Part shown: piece after piece, positions 1 to 10,232 of the stretch
How the letters are laid out: every line of letters starts with the position of its first letter
How positions within the stretch are numbered: position 1 is the stretch's first letter
The notes under the pieces: model-generated
Seen by the model: only the letters and a program-made list of their open reading frames with translations
The model's database searches: none
What the model was told of the DNA's origin: nothing
Assembly: GCF_011050365.1 (NCBI RefSeq)
Contig: NZ_DRFV01000003.1
Span: 62,001 to 126,000 of the forward strand
Direction of reading: 5' to 3'
Source: Pseudohongiella sp.
GTDB taxonomy: Bacteria; Pseudomonadota; Gammaproteobacteria; Pseudomonadales; Pseudohongiellaceae
DNA length: 64,000 nucleotides
Program-made: the position numbers and the translations under genes

Positions 1-3000
1 GGTCGCTCGCTCGACACCGGCCAACAGTGTCGACCAGTAGCCAGCAGTGGTGTCCCTGTCCCGACTGGCCAGCCAGCGGAAGTAATCCAGATTCAGCCTG
101 TCATGCGTCGCATCAGCAGCAATAATGTCCGTTGCGGGCGCGTCTGTCTCCGCGTAACAGGACAGCAGACTGTCGAACAGAATGCCGACACACCAACCGT
201 CCATGATCAGATGATGGTGCGTCCAGATAACATGCACCTTGCCGTTTACTGTGGGGTCTGATTTTTGTTTTCGCTGCGTTTTACGTTTGCGCTGCGGCTT
301 TTGTAGCGTGAACAATTGCACCCGCATCAGCGGCGGCTGCTTGATATCGAATTGCAAGAGCTGATCGGCTGCCCGCGCCTCGTCAATCACACGCTGCTGC
401 TCCGATGACGATAACGTGCTCAGGTCGTGACACACCACCGGCAGCGTCACCTGCGTCCTGATCAATTGCGCGGTACGACCATTGCTGCCGACCACAAACG
501 CAGCCCGAAGCAACGGAAATTCCACGAGCAGGCGCTGGAAAGCGGTCGCCAGCTTGTCAGCGTCGACACCATGCAGGGTAAAATCCACCTGTTCGAGGTA
601 GGCCAGATCATCCGGCTTGCTGCGGGCATGGTAAATCAGCCCGCTCTGCATCGCAGTAATGGGCAGAAGATTGTCGACATCGCCGCGCTCGACAGCATTC
701 GCGCGGAGCAAGCCAAGATAATCGTCCAGAGACCAATCGGCTTCGACGAAATCGACCGGTGCTAGTGCGACCGGGGCCGTCAGCTTGCGGCAGACAGAAA
801 CCAGGTCCTGTGCCTGCTGCCGGAATGCCGTCAGGATACTCGCCAGCGTATCCTGGCCGACCAGCGCCGCATCCGCGGATAGCGACACATGCAAACCGGC
901 ATCATCAGCGAAACAGACAAACTCCAGCGGTGGCAGCAGGCCCAGTTCACCCATGCGATCGCCTGCCGGCGACTCATCGAGGATGGCAAAATCGTTGTCC
1001 GGATGATGTTTGAAGCGCCCTAAATAGTTAAACGCAAACTCGGGCGCGAACGCCGACAAAGCTTCATGCCGAAGGACATACCTGAGCACGCCGTAGCCAA
1101 CACCCTGCTCCGGCACGCGTTGAGTCCGCTCACGGATACGCTCAAGCTTCGCTGTCCAGTCACCATCCGGGCCCGCGTCGGGCGTGACTATGCTCAATGG
1201 GTATGCTGATGTCATCCAGCCCAGCGTTGTCGAGAAATCAGCGTCGGCGTAGCGTTGTGCTCTGCCGTTGGATTCCATCAGCACGGTGACGACATCGAGT
1301 TCAAATACTCGCGCCACAGCTTCTGTGAACGCGGCCAGCAGCAGATCACTACCCCTGCTGCGGAAGTATTGGTGTCCGGTGGCAAGCAGAATCTCGGCCA
1401 CTTCAGCGTCAAGACTGGCGGCAAGATGCAAGCGTTGTTGCCGCGCCGATTGTTCTGCGATTTGATCCGGGTTACCAGCGCCCAGGACTGTTCTGGCGTC
1501 CGCCAACACTGACTTCCAGAACGGAACTTCCAGTAACGCTTTATGCCTGGCATCTTCGTCATGCAGCGCGCTGGCGAACTGACGCATGGTGGCGCTTGCA
1601 GGCAAAGTCCGGAGCGTGTGTTTTTCCCCGATATCTTCCCATAGCTGAGCCCACTGCGTTTGCAACAATTTCCACGACACTGCATCGACGACAAAATGAT
1701 GGAATGCCACCAGAGCTTTGCTCTCTGCCTCCGTATGCACCAGCACGACTCTCAGCAAAGGACCTCCCTGCAGTCTGATGTCGCCGCGCGCCGACTCAGC
1801 AACAGCATCAGGCGTCCATCCGGTATCGGCTTCCGAGCAATGGACCACCGCATCGTTCGCCGTGTCAGGCTGCGGACGACCGTCACGGTCTGCGATCAAC
1901 GCCCGGACCTCCCGGAACACACTGTGCTGGCTGGCCCAGTGTCGGCAAAGCGTATCCAGTTGTGCCAACGTCATCCGGTCAGGTAAACGTACCCAGGCAG
2001 CCTGCGTAAAGGCATCGGCATCGCCCTTGCAGGTTTCGAAGAACCACGCCTGCATCGGCGTTGGCAGTGCCGTTTCAGCTGCATGCAACACAGACTTGCG
2101 CTGGCTGCCTTTGACTTCAATCCTGCGCGCGAGTTCGGACAGCACAGGGTTCCGGAACAGATCATTTATATCCAGCAAATAGCCAGCTTCGTTCAACCGC
2201 GATGCCAGCACGATAGCCTGGATAGAGTCACCGCCGGCATTAAAATAATTATCACCCGGCTTCAGATCCGGACGCCCGAGCACCTCCCGACAATGACTCA
2301 GCAATTGCTCCAGACACGCAGTTACCGGAACAGCCTGTGTCGTTTCTGTGTCCGGGAATGGCCCTGCTTTTTCAGGTGGCGGTACCAGCGCGCCACGATC
2401 GAGCTTGCCGCTGGGCAATAACGGCAGCTGGCTGACCACATGTAGCGTTCCGGGTACCATCCACACCGGCAATACCGACATCAGCGCGTCGCGCCAACCG
2501 GTGGGTTCGGCGTCAGTCACGATCCAGCCATGCAGCCTGGCGCTGGTTCCCGTGGCGACAACGCTGGCCGCCACTTCGCTCAGGTCAAGCTGGCTACGCA
2601 ACGCCGATTCGACATCCTCCAGCTCAATGCGATTGCCATTGACCTTGACCTGGCCGTCGTCACGGCCTTTGAATTCCAGCGCGCCGTTGTCCAGCAAACG
2701 CACAATGTCGCCAGTGTCGTAACACCGGAGGTTGTCCAGCGCCGGCAGACAGCGGAATTTGCTGTATGTGTTGGTCTCATCGCCGGCGTAACCCTTGGCG
2801 AGGCCGATGCCACTGACCCAGAGTCGTCCCCACACCCCGGTCGGCGTCGGACGTTCCTGTTCATCCAGTATATGCACCTGCACGTTGTTGACCGGCCAGC
2901 CGATGTTGACACGGTCCTGTCCCGGTTCCAGCCGGCCACCGCTGACCACAACGCTGCACTCGGTGGGCCCGTATTCGTTCCACAGCTCTACGTTTGGCGC

Positions 3001-6000
3001 CTGCGCAAAATGCGCCTGCATCAGGTCCGGCGGCAATTTTTCGCCTGCCAGGGTGATGAACCGCAGGGATGCCATAGCCCGGGGAATCCGGTCCAGCAGA
3101 ACGCGATACAATGTCGGCGTCAGCAGAATCGACGTCACCTTGTGCTGACCGATGGTTTCCCCGATGCACTCAACGGACCGCTTGGACGCAGTATCCAGCA
3201 TCACCAGACTGCCACCACTCAACAGTGCGCTGAGGATATCAATCACCGAGGCATCGAAGCCCGCACTGGGCATTTGCAGCGTCGTATCCGCTTGTCCCAT
3301 GTGATAACTCTGAATCCGCCAGGCCACCGAGTTGACGATGCCGGCATGACAGATTTCTACACCCTTTGGCACGCCGGTGCTGCCGGACGTGAAGATCACG
3401 TAGGCGACATCGTCCGGACACGGGGGCTGTAATGTCTGATGAGGCATTGCGCTGATGACGCTCTCGCGTATCGCCTCCATGGCAATGCATTCCAGCGCCT
3501 CCGCCGCCCTGAGCTCAGCGACACAGTTGTGGCCGGCGGCGTGAATCAGATAACGCGCGTCGCACTGTTGTTGAATCAAGCGCAGCCGTGGCAGTGGCGT
3601 GTCAGGTGTCACTGGCACATACACCGCGCCCATCGAAAACAATGAGAGCATCACAACCACCAGATCGGCCGAAGAGTCCAGGCTTACCAGAACCCTGTCA
3701 CCCGCCCTGACACCGTAGAGGTTGAACAGCGTAAATGCCGTTTCCCTTATCTGGTGATCGAGTTCGGCATAAGTCAGCGTGCGTTTGCCGTCAATCAGCG
3801 CAACATTCTGTGCGCCGCCAACCACCTGTTTGTCCCACAACGTGCAAACCGTGTCAGTGTCGGTATCTGCAACTGTAGCTGCATAAGCTGCCACCGGCCG
3901 GGTTGCCGGACTGGCGGCGCGCGCCGATGCCTGCGTGCCCGGAGAGCTGGCCGCGGCGTTTGTCCAGTCCGCCACCGTGGTCGCTTCGCCCGCTACCAGC
4001 AGCTTCAGTAACGCCAGGTACTCGTCCAGGCGCCGGCGCATTGTGATGTCACTGAACAGGCTTTCCGCGTACGCGCAGTTGATCAGTATGCTGCCCTCAG
4101 CTTCAATCAGGTCGAAGCTGATATCGAACATGCCCGCACCTTCGTACTGGGTCAGTGTCTCGCCCGCAAAAGTATCGGTTTTAATGACCCGTGATCCGGC
4201 GTTCTCATAAGAAAACATGACATCAAAAAGCGGATTGCGATTGGCGCGATGACCGATATTCAGCGCCGAGATTACCGAACTGAACGGATAATCTGCATGT
4301 TCCTGCACCTCGAACAGTCGATCCCTGATCTGTTGCAGGAATGCTGCGACGGAACTCTGCTCATCCACGCTGGCCGGAAACGCCAGGGTGTTTACAAACA
4401 TCCCCACGGCGTTGTCAGCCGCGGCATCAGGTCGCCCTGAACCGGGCAAGCCCACAACAAAATGCTGCTGCCGTGCGTAACGCCAGGTCCAGGCCACGAA
4501 TACCGCAAACAGGGCGCCAAACGTGGAAACCCGGGCATTCGTGCAGAAGCGATGCAATGCCGCCGTGGCATCTGTATCCAGCTTTAGTGCAATACGTTTG
4601 CCGGCGAAACTGGTGACCGGCGGCCGGCTGAAATCCGGCGACAGGTCGAAGGTCTGTTGCGAGTCAGCCAGGGGGGCGAGCGCCTCCTGCCAGTAACGCG
4701 CCGCTTCCCGCGCCCGGTCACTGTCCAGATACTGATCAATGGCATCCTGCACATGTCGCGCCTGACTGCGCACCGGGTCGAGGCTTGCACCATCGTACAA
4801 CGCCAGGATTTCCTGCAACACCACGTTCATCGACAGACCATCGGCCACAATGTGATGTACATCCATCAACAGCAGGTGGCAGCCGTCTGCCTGAGCGGCC
4901 AGAGCCACACGCAGCAAAGGTGGTTCCAACAGATTAAAGGGCTGGATGTAGTTATCCAGCAGCTCTTCCACGTTACCGTCACCGACATCAACATGATCCA
5001 GAAAAAAGCGTGGCTCAGCGACGATGCGTTGATAGAACTCACCATCAACAACAACAAAAGCGGTGCGCAATGACTCGTGACGAATAATGACCTGATGAAT
5101 GCAGTCTTCCAGGCGGTCAGCATCGACCTTGCCCTGCAGCCGCCAGGCGCCTGCCAGATGATAAGGTTTCTCGGCGCCTTCGCGCTGCGTGACCGCATAA
5201 AGTCGCTTTTGTACGGAAGACATCGGCACATACTGGCGCCGTAGCTTGGCGGCGCGGAATCCAAAACCACCGGCGCGCAGCGATTCCACCGCATGCACGA
5301 TAGCGGCAAACAGGTGATCAGCATCTTCCTGTGTGTGCTCCGTGGACAGATTCGCAACATGCAATTCCCAGGTATAGACACCTTTTTCCAGCAACAGATA
5401 GAAAAACAGTTCCAGTTCCAGCGCCGACGCAAAACTCTCGAATTTGAACTGGGTGCCGAAATAGGTGAGGCGAAGTGGCACCGCATGACGCTCAAACCAG
5501 ACATTGATGCGATCTGCCAGTTGATGCATGCGCATTCTGGCAGACTGGAAGAGTTGCGGATTGTTTTCGATATGATCGAGCACTGCAGCGGCAGCGGCCA
5601 GCGCCACCGGATGTTTATTGTGAGTGCCGCCGGTTGAAATCGAGTCCGTCAGCGGTGCGCTGTCATCACCAAAATGCCAGACACCGCCATCAATCCACTG
5701 CATCAGATCAGCGTTACCGGCGATCACGCTTAGCGGATAACCGCCGCCGATGATCTTGCCGTACGTCGACATGTCGGCCTTAACCCCGAACCATTCCTGC
5801 ATACCGCCGGCAGCCTGGCGGAAGCCGTTAACCATTTCGTCGAAAATCAGCGGAATTTCCAGTTCTGTACATAACGCGCGCAACTGACGCAGAAAGCGTT
5901 GCGGCTGCAGTGCCGGGTTGCGGCTCTGCACCGGCTCCACCAACACACCGGCAAGGTGATCGGCGAGTTCCCTGATCCGGTCCAGCGATTCGGGTGCGTC

Positions 6001-7209
6001 ATAATCCAGCACCACCAGGTCATCAACAATGCCGGCAGGCAAGCCCGGCGACATCGGCACCGCGCCGCTTTCCCCCTGACCCGCCAATACATCACTGCAA
6101 ATGCCATGATAGGCACCGGCAAACATTACCACCTTGTCGCGGCCACGCGCAGCCCGCACCAGACGCATGGCAAGCATGACGGCATCCGATCCGGTGACAA
6201 AAAACGCGGCACGCTGATGACCGGTCAACTCACATATTCTACGTGCAACATCGGGCGCCAGCCGCGATTGAGGTCCCAGCGCCAGATTCCGGTCAAGCTG
6301 GGCTCGCACGGCGTCGTCAATGAAGCGCGGGGAGTGACCAAAATAATGCACACCCATGCCCATGGCGATATCAACATACTCATTGCCATCAACATCCATA
6401 AACCGCGAACCCGACGCGGTCTCACAGACGATGGGGAAACGCAGTTCTTTCAGATCCTGCTTGAACTGCAGCGAGTACTTCCAGTCAGACAGATACTCCC
6501 TGCCCTCTTCCGCCATTTGTTTGCTACGCCGGCAACGCGCCGATAACCGCGCAGACAGCTTTTCAATAAAGTTACGCTGCTGTGTGCTGAGTTCTTCTTT
6601 TTGGGTGTCGATGCCACTGAATTTCTTGCGGGTCTCGATGGCATCCCCGGAGGCTGCCGCCTGCCGCGTGACTGCTGCCGGCACGCCGCGCACGACTGGA
6701 GGCGCCTGATCTGCTGCATATCTGCCAGCAGCGGCCCCGTCCAGATAGCGGCGCATCAACGCCATATGCGCTGACATCACCGTATTGATGTCGGCGCCCG
6801 TTGCGCTGACTGGCGTGGTCAGTGACGGTGCCCGGGGTTGCGCCGCAGGTGTGCTGTCTCCCGGTCTGATACCGGTGTCCGGCAACGAGCCGGAGATGTT
6901 CTGTTGCGATAGCACGGCATTGCCTGCCGGTTCACCTGATGGTGTTGATGGATCGGTTTCCTGCGCGGTGCCGTTGACAGCCAGGAAGTCAGCGAGCGTG
7001 CCAAGACCGGAAAGTTCGTCATAGAAACGTTTCATCGAAATATCGACGCGATATGTGCTCTCCAGCACACGGCCAATGCGCACGAACATCAACGAATCAA
7101 GGCCCAGGTCCAGCAAATCAGTATCCCGGTTCAGATCGCTGACGCTGACACCACTGATCGATTCGATTATCGCGGCGATAGCGTCGAAAGTTGAATGTTC
7201 GTGCGACAT
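1..7209 (-). CDS. Hybrid ACP-aminotransferase-NRPS megasynthase (C-terminus beyond window)
   Basis: The frame opens at an ATG at 7209 and stays open to base 1, giving at least 2,403 residues. Visible domains in order: ACP (Ser39 in LGLDSL); class III PLP aminotransferase at about 190-620 (Lys485 in STYGKIIGGG); condensation at about 660-1090 (HHIVADG, 785-791); adenylation at about 1120-1610 (FTSGSTG, 1273-1279; NEYGPTE); PCP (Ser1662 in GGDSI); epimerization at about 1690-2140 (HHFVVDAVSW from 1837; NYLGRF); and a second condensation domain from about 2175 (HHLIMDG, 2332-2338). The ACP must serve the upstream KS-AT protein, which has none. The aminotransferase would convert the beta-keto group of that chain to a beta-amine, as known for mycosubtilin/iturin synthases. 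The following module adds one residue and epimerizes it to D. The gene starts 8 bases after the previous stop. Termination domains, if any, lie outside the window. Confidence 0.93.
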   Translation of the reverse strand, partial: MSHEHSTFDAIAAIIESISGVSVSDLNRDTDLLDLGLDSLMFVRIGRVLESTYRVDISMKRFYDELSGLGTLADFLAVNGTAQETDPSTPSGEPAGNAVLSQQNISGSLPDTGIRPGDSTPAAQPRAPSLTTPVSATGADINTVMSAHMALMRRYLDGAAAGRYAADQAPPVVRGVPAAVTRQAAASGDAIETRKKFSGIDTQKEELSTQQRNFIEKLSARLSARCRRSKQMAEEGREYLSDWKYSLQFKQDLKELRFPIVCETASGSRFMDVDGNEYVDIAMGMGVHYFGHSPRFIDDAVRAQLDRNLALGPQSRLAPDVARRICELTGHQRAAFFVTGSDAVMLAMRLVRAARGRDKVVMFAGAYHGICSDVLAGQGESGAVPMSPGLPAGIVDDLVVLDYDAPESLDRIRELADHLAGVLVEPVQSRNPALQPQRFLRQLRALCTELEIPLIFDEMVNGFRQAAGGMQEWFGVKADMSTYGKIIGGGYPLSVIAGNADLMQWIDGGVWHFGDDSAPLTDSISTGGTHNKHPVALAAAAAVLDHIENNPQLFQSARMRMHQLADRINVWFERHAVPLRLTYFGTQFKFESFASALELELFFYLLLEKGVYTWELHVANLSTEHTQEDADHLFAAIVHAVESLRAGGFGFRAAKLRRQYVPMSSVQKRLYAVTQREGAEKPYHLAGAWRLQGKVDADRLEDCIHQVIIRHESLRTAFVVVDGEFYQRIVAEPRFFLDHVDVGDGNVEELLDNYIQPFNLLEPPLLRVALAAQADGCHLLLMDVHHIVADGLSMNVVLQEILALYDGASLDPVRSQARHVQDAIDQYLDSDRAREAARYWQEALAPLADSQQTFDLSPDFSRPPVTSFAGKRIALKLDTDATAALHRFCTNARVSTFGALFAVFVAWTWRYARQQHFVVGLPGSGRPDAAADNAVGMFVNTLAFPASVDEQSSVAAFLQQIRDRLFEVQEHADYPFSSVISALNIGHRANRNPLFDVMFSYENAGSRVIKTDTFAGETLTQYEGAGMFDISFDLIEAEGSILINCAYAESLFSDITMRRRLDEYLALLKLLVAGEATTVADWTNAAASSPGTQASARAASPATRPVAAYAATVADTDTDTVCTLWDKQVVGGAQNVALIDGKRTLTYAELDHQIRETAFTLFNLYGVRAGDRVLVSLDSSADLVVVMLSLFSMGAVYVPVTPDTPLPRLRLIQQQCDARYLIHAAGHNCVAELRAAEALECIAMEAIRESVISAMPHQTLQPPCPDDVAYVIFTSGSTGVPKGVEICHAGIVNSVAWRIQSYHMGQADTTLQMPSAGFDASVIDILSALLSGGSLVMLDTASKRSVECIGETIGQHKVTSILLTPTLYRVLLDRIPRAMASLRFITLAGEKLPPDLMQAHFAQAPNVELWNEYGPTECSVVVSGGRLEPGQDRVNIGWPVNNVQVHILDEQERPTPTGVWGRLWVSGIGLAKGYAGDETNTYSKFRCLPALDNLRCYDTGDIVRLLDNGALEFKGRDDGQVKVNGNRIELEDVESALRSQLDLSEVAASVVATGTSARLHGWIVTDAEPTGWRDALMSVLPVWMVPGTLHVVSQLPLLPSGKLDRGALVPPPEKAGPFPDTETTQAVPVTACLEQLLSHCREVLGRPDLKPGDNYFNAGGDSIQAIVLASRLNEAGYLLDINDLFRNPVLSELARRIEVKGSQRKSVLHAAETALPTPMQAWFFETCKGDADAFTQAAWVRLPDRMTLAQLDTLCRHWASQHSVFREVRALIADRDGRPQPDTANDAVVHCSEADTGWTPDAVAESARGDIRLQGGPLLRVVLVHTEAESKALVAFHHFVVDAVSWKLLQTQWAQLWEDIGEKHTLRTLPASATMRQFASALHDEDARHKALLEVPFWKSVLADARTVLGAGNPDQIAEQSARQQRLHLAASLDAEVAEILLATGHQYFRSRGSDLLLAAFTEAVARVFELDVVTVLMESNGRAQRYADADFSTTLGWMTSAYPLSIVTPDAGPDGDWTAKLERIRERTQRVPEQGVGYGVLRYVLRHEALSAFAPEFAFNYLGRFKHHPDNDFAILDESPAGDRMGELGLLPPLEFVCFADDAGLHVSLSADAALVGQDTLASILTAFRQQAQDLVSVCRKLTAPVALAPVDFVEADWSLDDYLGLLRANAVERGDVDNLLPITAMQSGLIYHARSKPDDLAYLEQVDFTLHGVDADKLATAFQRLLVEFPLLRAAFVVGSNGRTAQLIRTQVTLPVVCHDLSTLSSSEQQRVIDEARAADQLLQFDIKQPPLMRVQLFTLQKPQRKRKTQRKQKSDPTVNGKVHVIWTHHHLIMDGWCVGILFDSLLSCYAETDAPATDIIAADATHDRLNLDYFRWLASRDRDTTAGYWSTLLAGVERAT

Positions 7210-7217
7210 AATGTTGT

Positions 7218-10200
7218 TTACCTGTTTCCTTCGGTCAGCGCCAGATACTGATCCACGACTGCCATATGTTCCAGCATCACGCGATGGATATCATCGCTGC
7301 CGGATGATGGCACCGATGGCGGCATGACTGCTGGTTTAGTGTTGCCGGTTTCGGCGTTACCCGCAGAAGCATGCTGCCCCCGCTCGGCCGCGGCCGACCA
7401 GCAACGTTGCCTGTCGAAGCGGTAAGTCGGCAGCCGCACCGGAATTTGCGCCGGGTGTGTGTGGGCGGGATTAAGACCCAGACAATACAGTTTGCCGAGT
7501 GATTCGAGCATGCGCGCCTGATCATCAGCTCCGTTCCTCAGGCTGGGCACCCACACGCCTTTGGAACCGAGTTCGGCACGAATTTCCTGGAAACACAGGT
7601 CGAGACCCATCATCACCGGCTCCGGACTCAGGTCGATAAAAGCATCGTACCTGGCAGCGTGCAACGTCTGCATGCCTTTCATAAACTGCACCGGCGCGCG
7701 GGAATGCTGCAGCCAGTAGTCAACCGTGGTGATTTCCTGATCGGCCACGGCGCCGGTCAGATTCGAAATAAGCGGGATTTTCGGTGGTGAAAAATGCACG
7801 CGTTCAAGCACGCGCCGGAAATACGGCAGCACGGTATCAACCAGCGGCGAATGAAAAGCCCGGTCAATAGGCACGCTGGTAGTACGCCCGCCGTCGGCGT
7901 CAATACGTTGCGCTATGTCGGCAATACTCTCAGTTGTTCCTGCGACCAGGATGATGCCCGGACCATTGACAGCGGCAATACCCGCATCGGCATAATTGGC
8001 AACAATACTCTGTACTGCCACTTCGTCATGGAAAGCCGTCAGCATCGCACCCGGTGGCGTATGCGCGTCCATCAGGCGGGCGCGTTCGGCAATCAGCATA
8101 ATGGCATCTTCCAGCGAAAACACGCCTGCCAGACATGCCGCGGTGTATTCACCCAGACTATGCCCAAGCAACATTTTCGGCTCCACACCCCAGGCCTGCC
8201 ACTGTTGCGCCAGACCATACTGCACACAGAAGATCGCCAATTGTGCCTGCAGGGTGCGGCCCAGTTTGCCTTCTACTTTGTTGCCGGCAAACAGATTGCT
8301 GCTGGCCTGCTTGGGCGCGGTATGCAACAACGTCGCCAGGTCACTGTCGCAGTACTCACTGGCGATAGCACTGGCGCGATCGAATGCCGCTCTGAACACC
8401 GGCTGGGTCTGATACAGGGATGCCGACATGCCGTGATATTGCGCTCCGTGACCGCCACAGACCATGGCCACTGCCAGCCGTCCGGAGCGCGACTGTACAG
8501 TGCCACTGGAACAGCCTTTGGCTTTGCCGGCTTCAGCAAAACGTTGCAGCCTGGCGATGGCCTGCTCCTTATCGGCAGCCACCACTGCCAGGCGATTAAC
8601 CTGACGCTTTCTGCGAGTCGCCCAGGTATGGCAAACACGGGCCAGCGAAATATCCTTGTTGCTTTCCATCCAGTCAGCCAGCGCCGCTGCCGTGCGCTGC
8701 AATGCCACGGGCGTGGCCGCACTCAACATCAGCAAGTGCGGCAACTGTTCGGATGGCACGTCTGCGTTACTGCTTGTGTTGACCGGCGCTGGTGTCATTT
8801 TTTCCGGCGCTTCGGCGAGAATAACGTGAGCATTGGTGCCGGAGAAACCGAAACCACTGAGTCCGGCGACTCGCCTGCGCTGCGTTCTGGGCCAGGGTCT
8901 GCCTTGTGCGCAGACCTCGATTGCTTCGTTGGCCCAGTCGATGTCCGGATGGCCCTCGGCATAATTCAGATGCCGTGGCAGATATTCGTTGCGCAAAGCC
9001 AGCAATAATTTGATAAAACCGACAATACCGGCAGAGGCTTCCATGTGCCCGAAATTGGTTTTCACCGAGCCGACCAGCAACGGCTGTGCGCGCGGCGTTC
9101 GGCAATACACGTCGAGCAGTGCAGTCAATTCCGTGGGATCACCCAATGCTGTTGCCGTACCATGCGCTTCAATAACATCAATGTTATCAGCGCTGATGGC
9201 CGCAGTCCTGAGGGCGGCCTGCATGACAGCCTTTTGCGACTTGCCGCTGGGCGCCATCAGACTCGAACTGGCGCCATCCTGACTGATCGCGGAACCCAGA
9301 ATGACACCGTCTACGCGGTCGCCGTCGCGCAACGCAGCATCCAGGCGCTTGAGCACCACCATGCCCCCGCCTTCAGCGCGCACAACACCATGTGCATCCT
9401 TGTCGAAGGTTTTGACCACGCCGTCCTCGCACAACATGCCGACCTTGTCGAAGTTGATACTCATGCCCGGGCGCAAAATCAGATTGGCTGCGCCCACCAG
9501 AGCCAGCGTGGACTCGCCCTGGCGCAGGCTCTGGCAGGCGTTATGCAACGCCACCAGCGACGAGGAGCAGGCGGTGTCCACGACATAGGAGGGGCCCGTG
9601 AAGTCGAAGGTATAGGAAATACGTCCGGCCGCCGGACTGGATGCGCAACCGGTGCCCACGTACGGCGTAATTTCGCAGAGGCTCTCCTCGGTCATGTGCT
9701 GGGTGGCGAAATCGAAGCCGCTCTGCCCAACGAACACGCCAGTCGCTGAGCCCTTGAGCGCTTCCATGTTCATATTGGCGTCTTCCAGCGCTTCCCAGGA
9801 CAGCTCCAGCAGCAGGCGTTGCTGAGGGTCCATGTAGCTGGCTTCGATTGGCGATATGCCAAACAACCGGCAATCAAAATCTTCCACCCGACCCAGAAAG
9901 GAGCCGTATCGGCATCGCATCTTGCCGGGTGCGTCCGGATTGGCATCGTAGTATTGATCCACCGACCAGCGGTAGGCAGGCACTTCGGTAATCGTGCACA
10001 GGCCCTCTTTCAGTATGTGCCAGAAGGCCTCCGGATTGTCGCCGGCACCGGGCGTGCGGCAGGCAAAACCGATGACGGCGATCGGCGCCGGTGCTGACGC
10101 CTGCTGCGCCGACGCTGACACGGCATGACCGGCACGCAGCTCTGCGTTCTCTGCTTTCAGGCGCCGGATTTCAGCCAGTGCCTTGACGATGATATCGTCA

Positions 10201-10232
10201 TCGCCACTGTCGGTGTTCACTGAGTCGTTCAC
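7218..10232 (-). CDS. KS-AT polyketide synthase lacking its own ACP
   Basis: 1,004 residues. A short charged helix (about 16-35) that could be a docking coiled coil precedes a ketosynthase with Cys222 (DTACSSS), His357 (EAHGTA) and His396 (NFGHMEAS). The acyltransferase follows, with Ser692 in GHSLGEYTAA. Two AT motifs are unusual: the oxyanion motif reads GHGAQ (His595) instead of GQGxQ, and the specificity motif reads RAFH (791-794) instead of malonyl-type HAFH. There is no ACP or reductive domain, so the carrier must be the ACP at the start of the next protein. The tail, rich in H-x2-M spacing, resembles a segment at about 143-165 of that protein. The GTG start overlaps the FkbH-like stop in GTGA (10229-10232), indicating translational coupling. 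By position it should use the extender unit made by the four genes upstream; this is inference. Confidence 0.93.
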   Translation of the reverse strand: MNDSVNTDSGDDDIIVKALAEIRRLKAENAELRAGHAVSASAQQASAPAPIAVIGFACRTPGAGDNPEAFWHILKEGLCTITEVPAYRWSVDQYYDANPDAPGKMRCRYGSFLGRVEDFDCRLFGISPIEASYMDPQQRLLLELSWEALEDANMNMEALKGSATGVFVGQSGFDFATQHMTEESLCEITPYVGTGCASSPAAGRISYTFDFTGPSYVVDTACSSSLVALHNACQSLRQGESTLALVGAANLILRPGMSINFDKVGMLCEDGVVKTFDKDAHGVVRAEGGGMVVLKRLDAALRDGDRVDGVILGSAISQDGASSSLMAPSGKSQKAVMQAALRTAAISADNIDVIEAHGTATALGDPTELTALLDVYCRTPRAQPLLVGSVKTNFGHMEASAGIVGFIKLLLALRNEYLPRHLNYAEGHPDIDWANEAIEVCAQGRPWPRTQRRRVAGLSGFGFSGTNAHVILAEAPEKMTPAPVNTSSNADVPSEQLPHLLMLSAATPVALQRTAAALADWMESNKDISLARVCHTWATRRKRQVNRLAVVAADKEQAIARLQRFAEAGKAKGCSSGTVQSRSGRLAVAMVCGGHGAQYHGMSASLYQTQPVFRAAFDRASAIASEYCDSDLATLLHTAPKQASSNLFAGNKVEGKLGRTLQAQLAIFCVQYGLAQQWQAWGVEPKMLLGHSLGEYTAACLAGVFSLEDAIMLIAERARLMDAHTPPGAMLTAFHDEVAVQSIVANYADAGIAAVNGPGIILVAGTTESIADIAQRIDADGGRTTSVPIDRAFHSPLVDTVLPYFRRVLERVHFSPPKIPLISNLTGAVADQEITTVDYWLQHSRAPVQFMKGMQTLHAARYDAFIDLSPEPVMMGLDLCFQEIRAELGSKGVWVPSLRNGADDQARMLESLGKLYCLGLNPAHTHPAQIPVRLPTYRFDRQRCWSAAAERGQHASAGNAETGNTKPAVMPPSVPSSGSDDIHRVMLEHMAVVDQYLALTEGNR

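Noticed and set aside
427-6719. Many open frames on the plus strand and in other minus frames
   Set aside because: They lie inside one continuous minus-strand frame (7209 to base 1) with ordered aminotransferase and NRPS motifs; their own translations show only composition-driven Arg/Pro/Ala-rich sequence.
1-7209. Claim that the NRPS lacks a thioesterase or release domain
   Set aside because: The protein is truncated by the window edge, so absence cannot be concluded.
7794-9008. 404-codon plus-strand frame opposite the KS-AT gene
   Set aside because: Antisense to clear KS and AT motifs, with no recognisable domain or ribosome site.
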